Under the pieces are notes generated by a model, which was not told the DNA's origin, searched no databases, and saw only the letters and a list, made by a program, of their open reading frames with translations. Shown in pieces: positions 7,639 to 16,242 of a stretch of 64,000 nt of DNA. Location of the stretch: assembly GCA_963762165.1 (NCBI GenBank), contig CAVXJN010000003.1, forward strand, positions 62,001 through 126,000. Reading direction: 5' to 3'. Origin of the DNA: CAVXJN01 sp963762165 (GTDB taxonomy: Bacteria > Pseudomonadota > Gammaproteobacteria > JASBUN01). The translations under genes and the position numbers were made by a program. Position 1 is the first letter of the stretch; each line of letters starts with the position of its first letter.

Positions 7639-8058
7639 TCAGCCGACCTCTTGGATCTCGAAATCGTGGCTAATGGTCGCCGTCTTTCCGAGCATGACGG
7701 AGGCAGAGCAATACTTCTCCGCGGATAGCTCCACGGCCCGGCGCACTTGGGATTCGGAAAGTTCTCTGCCGGTTATGACGAAATGGGCATGAATGCGAGT
7801 AAAGACCTTGGGCGGCTGATCGGCGCGTTCCGCTTCGAGCTCCACTACACAATCGGTAACCGGCTGCCTGGCACGTTTCAGGATGTGAATGACGTCGAAC
7901 GCCGAGCAGCCGCCCATGCCGAGCAGCAGCATCTCCATCGGTCGGACACCCAGATTGCGGCCACCGTGCTCCGGTGCCCCATCCATGACTACGGCATGGC
8001 CACTGCCCGACTCGCCGACAAAACTCACGTCCTCCAACCACTTGATTCGTGCCTTCAT
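7639..8058 (-). CDS. OsmC/YhfA-type thiol peroxidase-like protein
   Basis: Product of 139 residues in the OsmC/Ohr superfamily, with the two conserved cysteines Cys51 (GMGGCSAFDV) and Cys117 (AEKYCSAS) in their usual settings. The YhfA branch sits next to crp in many gammaproteobacteria, as here (divergent, about 130 bases apart). The likely role is thiol-dependent peroxide or organic hydroperoxide reduction, though the YhfA subgroup is not well characterised. Confidence 0.88.
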   Translation of the reverse strand: MKARIKWLEDVSFVGESGSGHAVVMDGAPEHGGRNLGVRPMEMLLLGMGGCSAFDVIHILKRARQPVTDCVVELEAERADQPPKVFTRIHAHFVITGRELSESQVRRAVELSAEKYCSASVMLGKTATISHDFEIQEVG

Positions 8059-8151
8059 ACGGACTCCGTGTTGGAATTTGTTGCGAAGCCTATCACAGTT
8101 CCATACATTGCTGGACTGAGAGCAGCATCACGAAAGCTGCAAAACCAGTAT

Positions 8152-8157
8152 TATAAT
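8152..8157 (+). promoter_or_regulatory. -10 element upstream of crp
   Basis: Perfect TATAAT 34 bases before the crp ATG. The matching -35 (CACGAA with a 17-base spacer) is poor, which suggests activator dependence or another start. I see no clear Crp site by eye. Confidence 0.4.
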
Positions 8158-8191
8158 TGAGTCTACTTTGGGCAACCTCAGGGCTGGCGCC

Positions 8192-8833
8192 ATGGCGAAG
8201 CTTCCCAGAAAACAGGGCACTGGAAACCCGTCCATCGACCGGTTTCTGGAACACTGCCACCGACGACGCTATCCCGCCAAAAGTGTGATCATTTATGCGG
8301 GCGACAAGCCTGATGTCCTGTACCACATCGTCGAAGGCTCGGTCAGCGTCTTGATCGAAGACACCGACGGCCGGGAAATTGTCCTCGCCTACCTGAATCC
8401 CGGCGACTTCTTCGGCGAAATGGGACTGTTCGAAGAGCAAACCAATCGCAGCGCCTGGGTCCGGACTCGCACGCAATGTGAACTGGCGGAAATCAGCTAC
8501 GAGCGCTTCCGGCAAGTGGCTGAGCAGGACCCCAGCATTCTCTTCGCCCTGGCCGCACAAATGGCCACCCGCCTACGCAAAACCAGCCGCAAAGTCGGCG
8601 ACCTGGCATTCCTGGACGTGACCGGTCGCGTCGCCCGCACACTGCTGGAACTATGCAAGGAACCGGATGCCATGACCCACCCCGACGGTATGCAGATCCG
8701 CATCACCCGCCAAGAAATCGGGCGCATCGTCGGCTGTTCCCGGGAAATGGTCGGTCGGGTGCTGAAAGCCTTGGAAGAGCAGGAACTGATTTCGGTCAAG
8801 GGAAAGACAATTGTGGTGTTTGGGACGCGGTGA
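8192..8833 (+). CDS. crp: cAMP-activated global regulator Crp/Vfr
   Basis: Product of 213 residues, closest in my memory to Vfr (214). The N-terminal cyclic-nucleotide domain includes GDFFGEMGLFEE and RSAWVRTRTQCELAEIS; the C-terminal helix-turn-helix is ITRQEIGRIVGCSREMVGRVLKALEEQ. The ATG at 8192 was chosen; a TTG at 8168 would add eight residues not found in the family. In Pseudomonas Vfr controls virulence and type IV pili, and this window holds a full Pil-Chp system. Divergent from osmC, convergent with trpC. Confidence 0.95.
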   Translation: MAKLPRKQGTGNPSIDRFLEHCHRRRYPAKSVIIYAGDKPDVLYHIVEGSVSVLIEDTDGREIVLAYLNPGDFFGEMGLFEEQTNRSAWVRTRTQCELAEISYERFRQVAEQDPSILFALAAQMATRLRKTSRKVGDLAFLDVTGRVARTLLELCKEPDAMTHPDGMQIRITRQEIGRIVGCSREMVGRVLKALEEQELISVKGKTIVVFGTR

Positions 8834-9254
8834 AGGCGGCAGGTTCCCAGCACCGCGACTCAACGAACCGGACCATCCTCTGACCGCCGCCGGAGCGGTC
8901 CTAACCGCGTCTTCGAACGGCGCTCCATACTCCTGAACGCGGGACTTTGGTGCCTCGATCGGACGCGCCATAATCCCGCCACTCCCACCGGAACCCTACG
9001 CCATGGTTTTGGATGCGCACCAGGACGCTGGCGAGAAGCGGCAACCTGCGATTGGCTGTATGTCAGACTGGCACGAGCATATTCGTAGGCATGGGCCTAC
9101 AGGGCGAGAGGAATCGTTACTGCCGGATCCGTACGATTCCAAATAAAGACGCTCGCGCGGAAGCGACCACGTTGGCTACACGCCGGGACTCGTTCTCCTG
9201 CGCGCCACCGCTCTGAACACAAAGAGTGATTGGTCGGTCGAGACTACCCCGTGG
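8834..9254. other. 421-base gap with no recognised gene
   Basis: Lies between the ends of crp and trpC. The longest ATG frame I would consider is 9003-9146 (47 codons, product MVLDAHQDAGEKRQPAIGC...), with no Shine-Dalgarno and no recognisable features. No tRNA and no terminator with a clear T-tract was found. Confidence 0.5.
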
Positions 9255-10052
9255 CTAGAAGAACAGTTGCTGCAACCGTTCCCCGGGGTCCTGCGCTCTC
9301 ATGAACGCTTCACCCACCAGGAACGCGTGTACGCCGTTCTGGCGCATGAGCGCGACATCGCCGGTCTCCAGGATGCCGCTTTCCGTGACCACCAAGCAGT
9401 CATCCGGAATTTGTTCTAGCATATCCAAGGTGGTGGTCAAGCTGGTCTCGAACGTGCGCAGGTTCCGATTATTGATGCCGATGACCGGCAGCGACAGCTG
9501 CAACGCGCGCTGCAACTCCTGCGCATCGTGGACTTCGACCAACACGTCCATGCCCAACCTCTGCGCCGTCGCGGCCAACTCCGCAAGCAAACGGTCGTCC
9601 AGCGCGGCAACGATCAGCAAAATACAGTCGGCGCCCATGGCGCGCGCTTCGTGCACTTGATACGGATCGATCATGAAATCCTTGCGCAGCACCGGCAGAC
9701 TGCACGCCGCCCGCGCCTGGCGCAGATACTCCGGCGCACCTTGAAAGAAGTCATGATCGGTCAGCACCGACAGGCACGCGGCACCGCCGTGCTCGTAGCT
9801 GGCCGCGATCGCCGCCGGATCGAAATGCTCGCGTAACACGCCCTTGCTGGGCGAGGCTTTCTTGATTTCCGCGATCACCGCAGCGTCGCCTGCATTGACC
9901 CGCCGCCGAAGCGCTGCGACGAAGCCGCGCGGCGGACTCGCGGCCAGTGCCCAGCCGCGCAAGGTTTCCAAATCGACCTGCGCCGCGGCGGCGGCCACTT
10001 CCTCGGTCTTGCGGGCGAGAATCTCTTTCAGAATGTCCGGCGTGTCGGTCAT
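9255..10052 (-). CDS. trpC: Indole-3-glycerol phosphate synthase
   Basis: Product of 265 residues; closes carboxyphenylamino-deoxyribulose phosphate to indole glycerol phosphate. Visible active-site segments of the (beta/alpha)8 barrel are AEIKKASPSKG, LTDHDFFQG, PVLRKDFMIDPYQ, LVEVHDAQEL, GINNRNLRTFE and VTESGI. It is monofunctional, without the TrpF domain of enterics. The start at 10052 gives the normal length and lies 16 bases after the trpD stop. Last gene of the trpEGDC run. Confidence 0.96.
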   Translation of the reverse strand: MTDTPDILKEILARKTEEVAAAAAQVDLETLRGWALAASPPRGFVAALRRRVNAGDAAVIAEIKKASPSKGVLREHFDPAAIAASYEHGGAACLSVLTDHDFFQGAPEYLRQARAACSLPVLRKDFMIDPYQVHEARAMGADCILLIVAALDDRLLAELAATAQRLGMDVLVEVHDAQELQRALQLSLPVIGINNRNLRTFETSLTTTLDMLEQIPDDCLVVTESGILETGDVALMRQNGVHAFLVGEAFMRAQDPGERLQQLFF

Positions 10053-10068
10053 GGCACCACCATGCAAA

Positions 10069-11088
10069 TCAGGCAAACTGTCTGGTGAAATCCACCAACG
10101 CATGCAGTTTCGCGTTGGCGGAGCCGTCGGCAATGACCTTCGCGGCGTGGCGGACGCCAGTGCCGAGATCGTCGGTGAGCCCGGCCGCATAGATGGCCGC
10201 GCCGGCATTGAGCACGACAATGTCACGCGCCGGGCCGGTCACATTGGCCAGCACATCGCGCACCGTGGCCAGGCTCTGTTCAGCGCTGTCGACGCGCAGA
10301 CTTTCAAGTCCTGCGCGCGCGATGCCGAACTCTTCCGGCGTAATGAAATAATCGCGCACTTCGCCGTTCTTCAGTTCCGCGATATGAGTGGAAGCACCGA
10401 TGCTGATTTCATCCAGACCGTCTTCGGCATGCACGACCAGAACGTGATCGCTGCCCAGGCGCTGTAGCACGTGCGCCAACGGCTCGACCCATTCATCGCT
10501 GAATACGCCCAACACCTGGTTCGGCGCGGCCGCCGGATTGGTCAACGGGCCCAGCACATTGAAGATGGTGCGCACGCCCATTTCCCGGCGCGGACCGATG
10601 GCGTGCTTCATGGCGCCGTGATGGCGCGGAGCGAACATGAAGCCGACGCCGACCTGCTCGACGCATTGCGCCACTTGCTCGGGCGTGAGATCCAGATTCA
10701 CGCCCGCCGCTTCCAACACGTCTGCGCTGCCCGAACGGCTGGAGAATGAACGATTGCCGTGTTTGGCAACCCGGCCGCCGGCGGCCGCTACCACGAAAGC
10801 ACTCGCGGTCGAGATGTTGAATGTACTGGACGCGTCGCCGCCGGTACCGCAGGTGTCGATCAAATGCGTGGCGCCGACATTAACCGGCGTTGCCAGCTCG
10901 CGCATGACCTTGGCTGCGGCGGCGATCTCTTCGACGGTCTCGCCCTTCATGCGCAGCCCGATCAGGAAGCCGCCAATCTGCGCCGGTGTCGCTTCACCGG
11001 ACATGATGGTACGCATGACGTCGATCATCTCGGCTTCGAGCAAATCGCGTTTGTCGGCGACTGCACGAATGGCGGCTTGCATATCCAT
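10069..11088 (-). CDS. trpD: Anthranilate phosphoribosyltransferase
   Basis: Product of 339 residues; transfers phosphoribosyl from PRPP to anthranilate. Diagnostic segments are the LIDTCGTGGD loop, KHGNRSFSSRSGSADVLEA, the anthranilate-site FMFAPRHHGAMKHA, and FNVLGPLTNPA. It is not fused to TrpG, unlike E. coli. It begins 8 bases after the trpG stop. Confidence 0.96.
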   Translation of the reverse strand: MDMQAAIRAVADKRDLLEAEMIDVMRTIMSGEATPAQIGGFLIGLRMKGETVEEIAAAAKVMRELATPVNVGATHLIDTCGTGGDASSTFNISTASAFVVAAAGGRVAKHGNRSFSSRSGSADVLEAAGVNLDLTPEQVAQCVEQVGVGFMFAPRHHGAMKHAIGPRREMGVRTIFNVLGPLTNPAAAPNQVLGVFSDEWVEPLAHVLQRLGSDHVLVVHAEDGLDEISIGASTHIAELKNGEVRDYFITPEEFGIARAGLESLRVDSAEQSLATVRDVLANVTGPARDIVVLNAGAAIYAAGLTDDLGTGVRHAAKVIADGSANAKLHALVDFTRQFA

Positions 11089-11096
11089 GGCGTGAC

Positions 11097-11696
11097 TCAG
11101 GCGCTGGCGCGGGTGTCGCCGCGGTGGAGGAAATTGCGCAACAGGTCGTGGCCGTGCCGGGTGAGGATCGACTCGGGATGAAACTGTACTCCTTCGATGT
11201 CGAACTCAGTATGGCGCACGCCCATGATTTCGTCCTGCTCTCCGGAGCCGGTTTCGGTCCAGGCCGTCACTTCCAGACAGGCCGGCAGGCTCGCGCTTTC
11301 GATTACCAGCGAGTGATAACGCGTCGCCTCGAAGGGATCGTCCAAACCACGGAACACGCCGATGTCGCGATGATGAATCATGGACGTCTTGCCGTGCATG
11401 ATTTGCTTGGCGTGCACGATATGGCCTCCGAACGCCTGACCAATGGCCTGGTGTCCCAGACAAACTCCAAGAATCGGCGTGCGTCCGGCGAACGCGCGAA
11501 TCACGTCCACGGAAACGCCCGCTTCGTTGGGCGTACATGGGCCGGGAGAGATGACGATGCGTTCTGGCGCCAGTTGGCTGATTTGCTCCACGGTAATCTG
11601 ATCGTTGCGAAACACCCGCACATCCGCGCCCAGTTCGCCGAAATATTGCACCAGGTTGTAAGTGAACGAATCGTAGTTGTCGACCATCAATAACAT
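11097..11696 (-). CDS. trpG: Anthranilate synthase glutamine amidotransferase subunit
   Basis: Product of 199 residues; a class I glutamine amidotransferase supplying ammonia to TrpE. The nucleophile cysteine is in ILGVCLGHQAIGQAFGG and the His-Glu pair in VQFHPESILT. The start MLLMVDNYDSFTYNLVQYF is typical. It may also serve as PabA in folate synthesis, since no other pabA is in the window. It begins 9 bases after the trpE stop. Confidence 0.95.
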   Translation of the reverse strand: MLLMVDNYDSFTYNLVQYFGELGADVRVFRNDQITVEQISQLAPERIVISPGPCTPNEAGVSVDVIRAFAGRTPILGVCLGHQAIGQAFGGHIVHAKQIMHGKTSMIHHRDIGVFRGLDDPFEATRYHSLVIESASLPACLEVTAWTETGSGEQDEIMGVRHTEFDIEGVQFHPESILTRHGHDLLRNFLHRGDTRASA

Positions 11697-11705
11697 TGGC
11701 GCACC

Positions 11706-13193
11706 TCAGCGATGAACGTTGTCGAGCCCGGCAGCAGCCAGGGTGACGGCACGGAAGATCGCCCGGCCTTTGTTCATGGTCTCTTCCCACTCATTTGCGG
11801 GCACCGAGTCGTGGACAATGCCGGCGCCGGCCTGAATGTGCAGTGTTCCGTCCTTGATCACGGCGGTGCGGATGGCAATAGCGGTATCCATATTCCCGCT
11901 CCAGGCGATGTAGCCCACCGCGCCGGCATAGATGCCGCGCTTCACCGGCTCCAGTTCGTCAATGATCTCCATAGCCCGGATTTTGGGGGCGCCCGACACG
12001 GTGCCCGCCGGAAAAGTCGCCCGTAGCACGTCGACCGCACTCATTCCGCCGCGCAGTTTGCCTTTGACGTTGGAGACGATGTGCATGACATGGGAGTAAC
12101 GCTCGATCAGCATTTTCTCTGTCACGCGCACGCTGGCGGTTTCCGATACCCGGCCGACGTCGTTGCGCCCCAGATCAATGAGCATGAGATGCTCGGCGAG
12201 TTCTTTCGGATCGGCCAACAGCTCCCGCTCCCACGCCTGGTCCTGTTCTTCGCTGCTGCCCCGCGGCCTGGTGCCGGCGATGGGGCGCACCGTGACTTCG
12301 CCGTCTTCGAGCCGTGTCAGGATCTCCGGCGACGAACCGACCACGTGGTGATCGCCCAGATCCATGAAGAACATATAAGGTGAAGGATTCAGGCTGCGCA
12401 GTGCGCGGTAGAGATCCAGCGGTTCGGCTTCGTAGGGGATGGACAACCGCTGGGACAACACCACTTGCATGACGTCGCCTTCAACGATGTAGTCCTTGAT
12501 GCGCGCCACGGCGGCTTCGAACCCTTCGCGGGTGAAGCCGGAAACGAAATCTTGTTCAGCGACGCGCTGGGCTTGTCTTGCCGGCCGGTAGGACGGATGC
12601 GCGGTGCGCAATGCCTGGACCAGCAGATCCAGGCGCGTTTCCGCTTCGGCGCGAGCATCGGGCCGCTGCAGATCGGCATGCACCACCACGAACAGCTTAC
12701 CGGCGAGATTGTCGAATACCACCACTTCATCCGACACCATCAACAGCACATCCGGGTTGCCGAGGGGATCGGGATTCGGGCACTGCTCCAGGCGCGGTTC
12801 AATATAGCGCACCGTGTCGTAGCCGAAATAACCGACCAGACCGCCGGTGAAGCGCGGCAGTCCCGCGACGTGCGGCACCCGGTGGCGCTCTCGGAATTGT
12901 TCGATCCATTGCAGCGGGTCGTCGACTTCGATCCGCTCGCGCAAGTCTCCGTGCTCGAGGATTTCGACGACATGGCCTTTGATCCGCACCACTGTCCGGC
13001 ACGGCAGGCCGATGATCGAATAGCGACCCCATTTTTCGCCGCCCTGGACCGATTCGAACAAATACGAATACGGGCCTTCGGCAAGCTTCAGGTAGGTGCT
13101 GAGAGGCGTATCGAGGTCCGCCAGAACCTCGCGCATGACAGGGATCAGGTTATAACCCTGTCGGGAAAGTTCTTCGAATTGTTCCACGTTCAT
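11706..13193 (-). CDS. trpE: Anthranilate synthase component I
   Basis: Product of 495 residues; makes anthranilate from chorismate and ammonia with TrpG. The N-terminal region holds the tryptophan feedback site (YSYLFESVQGGEKWGRYS, where LFES replaces the common LLES). The chorismate-binding core includes FMDLGDHHVVGSSPEIL, RPIAGTRPRG, DLGRNDVGRVS, TFPAGTVSGAPKIRAMEII and YAGAVGYI. It is the first structural gene after the trpL leader peptide, about 60 bases downstream. Confidence 0.97.
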   Translation of the reverse strand: MNVEQFEELSRQGYNLIPVMREVLADLDTPLSTYLKLAEGPYSYLFESVQGGEKWGRYSIIGLPCRTVVRIKGHVVEILEHGDLRERIEVDDPLQWIEQFRERHRVPHVAGLPRFTGGLVGYFGYDTVRYIEPRLEQCPNPDPLGNPDVLLMVSDEVVVFDNLAGKLFVVVHADLQRPDARAEAETRLDLLVQALRTAHPSYRPARQAQRVAEQDFVSGFTREGFEAAVARIKDYIVEGDVMQVVLSQRLSIPYEAEPLDLYRALRSLNPSPYMFFMDLGDHHVVGSSPEILTRLEDGEVTVRPIAGTRPRGSSEEQDQAWERELLADPKELAEHLMLIDLGRNDVGRVSETASVRVTEKMLIERYSHVMHIVSNVKGKLRGGMSAVDVLRATFPAGTVSGAPKIRAMEIIDELEPVKRGIYAGAVGYIAWSGNMDTAIAIRTAVIKDGTLHIQAGAGIVHDSVPANEWEETMNKGRAIFRAVTLAAAGLDNVHR

Positions 13194-13222
13194 GAACTGG
13201 CTTCCGAGCTACGGGACAAATG

Positions 13223-13264
13223 GATTGGGCGCAATCAAGCCACGGCGACGGTGTCACCATCGCC
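13223..13264 (-). promoter_or_regulatory. Candidate trp attenuation structures
   Basis: Two hairpins on the leader RNA. The first, GGCGATGG/CCGTCGCC (13257-13264 with 13244-13251, 5-base loop), overlaps the last two Trp codons and stop of the leader peptide, so a stalled ribosome would open it. The second, GATTG/CAATC (13232-13236 with 13223-13227), is followed by CATTTGT, too weak to call a firm terminator. A GGCGC/GCGCC pairing between the two regions is possible. Control by translational coupling remains an alternative. Confidence 0.4.
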
Positions 13265-13310
13265 AGCCGGCGCCTTGCCATGTTCCCAGCTCGAAAGTCA
13301 TCACGATCAT
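13254..13310 (-). CDS. trpL: trp operon leader peptide, Trp codons clustered
   Basis: A short frame upstream of trpE encodes MIVMTFELGTWQGAGWRW then stop, 18 residues from the ATG at 13310 or 15 from the ATG at 13301. Three of the last eight residues are tryptophan, which is very unlikely by chance given the rarity of TGG and the position before trpE. This is the layout of ribosome-mediated attenuation. No strong Shine-Dalgarno is visible. If the TATAAG -10 at 13319 is right, transcription starts about 13312 and the message is almost leaderless, as for some leader peptides. Confidence 0.7.
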   Translation of the reverse strand: MIVMTFELGTWQGAGWRW

Positions 13311-13318
13311 GATTGAAA

Positions 13319-13345
13319 CTTATACCAGATCGGCAGCGCGGACAA
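13319..13345 (-). promoter_or_regulatory. Possible trp promoter
   Basis: Minus-strand -10 TATAAG (13319-13324) with -35 TTGTCC (13340-13345) and a short 15-base spacer, lying between the gph stop (13353) and the leader peptide. The spacing is below optimum, so confidence is modest. Confidence 0.35.
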
Positions 13346-13352
13346 GGCCCGC

Positions 13353-14030
13353 TCAGGCCGCCTCTTCCAGCAGCCCGCGAATCTGCGACAGCCGGTCGAT
13401 GACCGCGTCGGGATTCGAGTTGCGGATGTCGATGCCGTGATTGTAGCCATAGCTCATGCAGACGATCTGAAACCCAGCCGCACGCGCCGCCTTCACATCG
13501 GAAACCGAGTCGCCGACCATCATCGCCTGTTCCGGCGCTACGCCGAAATACTCGGCCGCATGCAACAGCGGCAGCGGATCGGGTTTCTTTTTCGGCAGGG
13601 TGTCGCCGCTGATGACAATGGCGAAATCGTCGTACACGCCCAATTCTTTGAGGAGCGGCTCGGTGAACTGGGCGGCCTTATTGGTTACGCAGCCCAAGCG
13701 GTAACCGTTGCTGCGCAGATAATCGATGCCTTCACGCACACCCGGATACAGGTGGCTGCGCTTGCTGGTGTTTTCGGCATACAGATCGAGAAATATCGGG
13801 TAGGCGCGCTCAAACAGCGCCTCATCGGGCTCGCCGTCGAGCTTACCGATCAATGCCCGGCGCACCAGCCGTTCGACGCCGTTGCCGACCCAGTCCCGCA
13901 CCGCGGTTTCGCCCCGCACCGGCAGATCCAACTGTTTCATCATTTCGTCGACGCAATACGCCAGGTCGGGCACGCTGTCCACAAGGGTGCCGTCGACGTC
14001 GATCAGGATCATTTCGGGTTTCTTGAGCAT
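13353..14030 (-). CDS. gph: Phosphoglycolate phosphatase
   Basis: Product of 225 residues in the HAD superfamily. Motif I is LIDVDGTLVDS (nucleophile and acid/base Asp), motif II lies in CVTNKAAQF, motif III lysine near PKKKPDPLPL, and motif IV is MMVGDSVSDVKAA. It removes 2-phosphoglycolate made by DNA repair or by Rubisco oxygenation. It follows rpe by 17 bases. The rpe-gph-trpE order is common in gammaproteobacteria. Confidence 0.93.
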   Translation of the reverse strand: MLKKPEMILIDVDGTLVDSVPDLAYCVDEMMKQLDLPVRGETAVRDWVGNGVERLVRRALIGKLDGEPDEALFERAYPIFLDLYAENTSKRSHLYPGVREGIDYLRSNGYRLGCVTNKAAQFTEPLLKELGVYDDFAIVISGDTLPKKKPDPLPLLHAAEYFGVAPEQAMMVGDSVSDVKAARAAGFQIVCMSYGYNHGIDIRNSNPDAVIDRLSQIRGLLEEAA

Positions 14031-14047
14031 CGATACCGCCTCCCGGA

Positions 14048-14740
14048 TTACTTGGCCTGGGCGATCTCGTCGCGCATCGCTTTGATCACCGAGTCGTAAC
14101 GATTCGGATCGCCATCCTTGGCGGCGCCGAAGATGGCCGAGCCGGCGACAAAGGTATCGGCGCCCGCGGCGGTGATTTCGCGGATGTTATCGACTTTCAC
14201 GCCGCCGTCGATTTCCAGCCGGATGTCGCAACCGGAGTCGTCGATCATCTTGCGCGCCTCGCGCAGCTTGTCCAGCGCCGCGCCGATGAACTTCTGGCCG
14301 CCAAAGCCGGGGTTCACCGACATCAGCAGGATCATGTCGACCTTGTCCATGACATAACGCAGATGATCCAACGGCGTCGCCGGATTGAATACCAGCCCCG
14401 ACTTACAGCCCTTTTCGCGAATCAATTGCAAGGTGCGGTCGATATGACGGGAAGCCTCGGGATGAAACGTAATATAGCTCGCGCCCGCGTCGGCAAAGTC
14501 GGGGATAATGCGATCCACCGGCTCCACCATCAGATGCACGTCAATGGGTGCGGTCACGCCATGCTTGCGCAGGGCTTCGCAAACCAGGGGGCCGATGGTC
14601 AGATTGGGCACGAAATGGTTGTCCATAACATCGAAATGCACGATGTCGGCGCCCGCCTTGAGCACGTGGTCCACTTCCTCGCCCAGGCGGGCGAAGTCCG
14701 CCGACAAGATCGACGGCGCGATCAGAAAATCAGCTGCCAT
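14048..14740 (-). CDS. rpe: Ribulose-phosphate 3-epimerase
   Basis: Product of 230 residues; interconverts ribulose-5-phosphate and xylulose-5-phosphate in the pentose phosphate and Calvin pathways. The TIM-barrel metal and catalytic segments are visible: APSILSADFARLGEE, HFDVMDNHFVPNLTIGP, DVHLMVEP, LMSVNPGFGGQKFI and LEIDGGVK. First gene of the leftward rpe-gph-trp run. Confidence 0.96.
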   Translation of the reverse strand: MAADFLIAPSILSADFARLGEEVDHVLKAGADIVHFDVMDNHFVPNLTIGPLVCEALRKHGVTAPIDVHLMVEPVDRIIPDFADAGASYITFHPEASRHIDRTLQLIREKGCKSGLVFNPATPLDHLRYVMDKVDMILLMSVNPGFGGQKFIGAALDKLREARKMIDDSGCDIRLEIDGGVKVDNIREITAAGADTFVAGSAIFGAAKDGDPNRYDSVIKAMRDEIAQAK

Positions 14741-14894
14741 GATTCAGCCCCTTGCAACGTGTTTCGCCCCCGGCAACGCCGGCGGCAAGGAACTCGGCAC
14801 TTTACCCGATTGCCTGGGAATTTTCAGCCTCGCAGACGGCAGCTTCTGTTCCGGATGCTGGAAACGAACTTTATTTACTGATATACAAGACAAA

Positions 14895-15716
14895 ATGCGC
14901 GCTTCACCGGTTTTCAGTCCACGCTCAATCACAGCTATTTTGCTGTTGCTCGTCGCCCTGGGGACGTGCAGCGTCGCCCGCTCGGCAACCGAATCCTGGA
15001 CCGAGGCGTTGCAGAAGGATCCGCGGCTGACCGCGGATCTGAATTGGCTCGATACCCCCCAGGGCAAGGCCATGGCGCTCTACCGCGCCGGGGCCGGGCG
15101 GGTACAGCGGGGCGCAGTGATTCTCCTCCATGATCTGCAGGCCCACGCCGACTGGCCGCAAGTGATCCGGCCTTTGCGGGAGGAACTGCCGCGTCACGGT
15201 TGGTCCACCCTGTCATTGCAACTGCCGGCCTTCGACCCTGCGGCCGAACCGGAAGCCTATTTCAAAGATGTCGCGACACGCGTCTCGGCGGCACTGGCGA
15301 TGATTGGTCAACAGAAAGCGGGGCCAGTTGCATTGCTCGGTTCGGGTACCGGCGCGATGGCCGCAACGTGGTACCTGGCCAAGAATCCGAAAGCCCCGAT
15401 CTCCGCCATGATCGCGGTCAGCATGCAACCTTTGCCCGGACAGTCGCGCCAGGACAGTCGCAGCCTGATGGACGCTGTCAAACCGCCGGTACTCGACATC
15501 TACGCGCAACGCGATCTTCCCGCAGTTCTCACCGGCATCGACGACCGCGCCGCTCTTGCGGCGCACGCCCAGTCGGCCGCGACGGGCGCTGCCGACCAAC
15601 CTCCGGTACGTTATCGCCAACTCGAGGTGGACGGTGCCGATGCCGACTACTCCGATCAAGGCGACGTCCTGATTAAACGTATTCGCGGCTGGATGCGACT
15701 CCAACTCCACCGGTAG
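14895..15716 (+). CDS. Exported DUF3530-like alpha/beta-hydrolase-fold protein
   Basis: Product of 273 residues with a signal peptide (about 1-31, hydrophobic ITAILLLLVALGTCSVARSA). The mature part resembles DUF3530: a GAVILLHDLQAHADW strand-turn, a GWSTLSLQLP strand, and VALLGSGTGAMAATWYL where the nucleophile elbow of lipases would be (G-S-G-T-G, serine retained). It ends near a DVLIKRIRGWMRL helix. Likely periplasmic; enzyme activity unproven. Divergent from rpe and upstream of the CopD-like gene by 30 bases. Confidence 0.72.
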   Translation: MRASPVFSPRSITAILLLLVALGTCSVARSATESWTEALQKDPRLTADLNWLDTPQGKAMALYRAGAGRVQRGAVILLHDLQAHADWPQVIRPLREELPRHGWSTLSLQLPAFDPAAEPEAYFKDVATRVSAALAMIGQQKAGPVALLGSGTGAMAATWYLAKNPKAPISAMIAVSMQPLPGQSRQDSRSLMDAVKPPVLDIYAQRDLPAVLTGIDDRAALAAHAQSAATGAADQPPVRYRQLEVDGADADYSDQGDVLIKRIRGWMRLQLHR

Positions 15717-15746
15717 AATGGACTCCCCAACAATCGGAGACTCCCA

Positions 15747-16217
15747 ATGCCCGGGCACTCGGTTTTACTGGCTCTTCATACGCTCTCGGCTGTACTTTGG
15801 GTCGGCGGCATGTTTTTCGCGTATATGGTGCTGCGGCCAGCAGCGGCGTCATTGCTGCAGCCGCCGGAACGCCTGACGCTGTGGGCAGCCGTGTTCGGGC
15901 GTTTCTTTCCATGGGTCTGGGCGAGCGTGATTCTGCTGCCGATCACCGGCTATTGGATGATCTTCTCGGTCATGGGCGGCATGGCGGGAGCGCCGATATA
16001 TGTGCATATCATGAACGGGCTCGGGATCATAATGATCCTGATTTACTTGCATGTGTTCTTCGCGCCCTACCGGCGCCTGCGCAAGGCGATCCTGGCGCAG
16101 GACTGGCAACGTGGCGGCGCCAGCCTCAACCAGATCCGCATGCTGGTAGGCGCCAATACGCTGCTCGGCTTGATCGTCATTGCGATCGCCACCGGCGGTC
16201 GTGTGCTGGTATTTTGA
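15747..16217 (+). CDS. CopD-like integral membrane protein
   Basis: Product of 156 residues with four predicted membrane helices (about 5-27, 55-77, 87-107, 133-153). His11 in LLALHTLSAVLWVGGMFF and the histidines in VHIMNGLGI and YLHVFFAPYRR resemble the CopD copper-resistance or heme-ligand pattern. Family assignment rests on helix pattern and motif style. It lies just before nsrR (25-base gap), so the two may be co-transcribed. Confidence 0.7.
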   Translation: MPGHSVLLALHTLSAVLWVGGMFFAYMVLRPAAASLLQPPERLTLWAAVFGRFFPWVWASVILLPITGYWMIFSVMGGMAGAPIYVHIMNGLGIIMILIYLHVFFAPYRRLRKAILAQDWQRGGASLNQIRMLVGANTLLGLIVIAIATGGRVLVF

Positions 16218-16242
16218 GTACCGTGGCCACCACGAGATCGAC

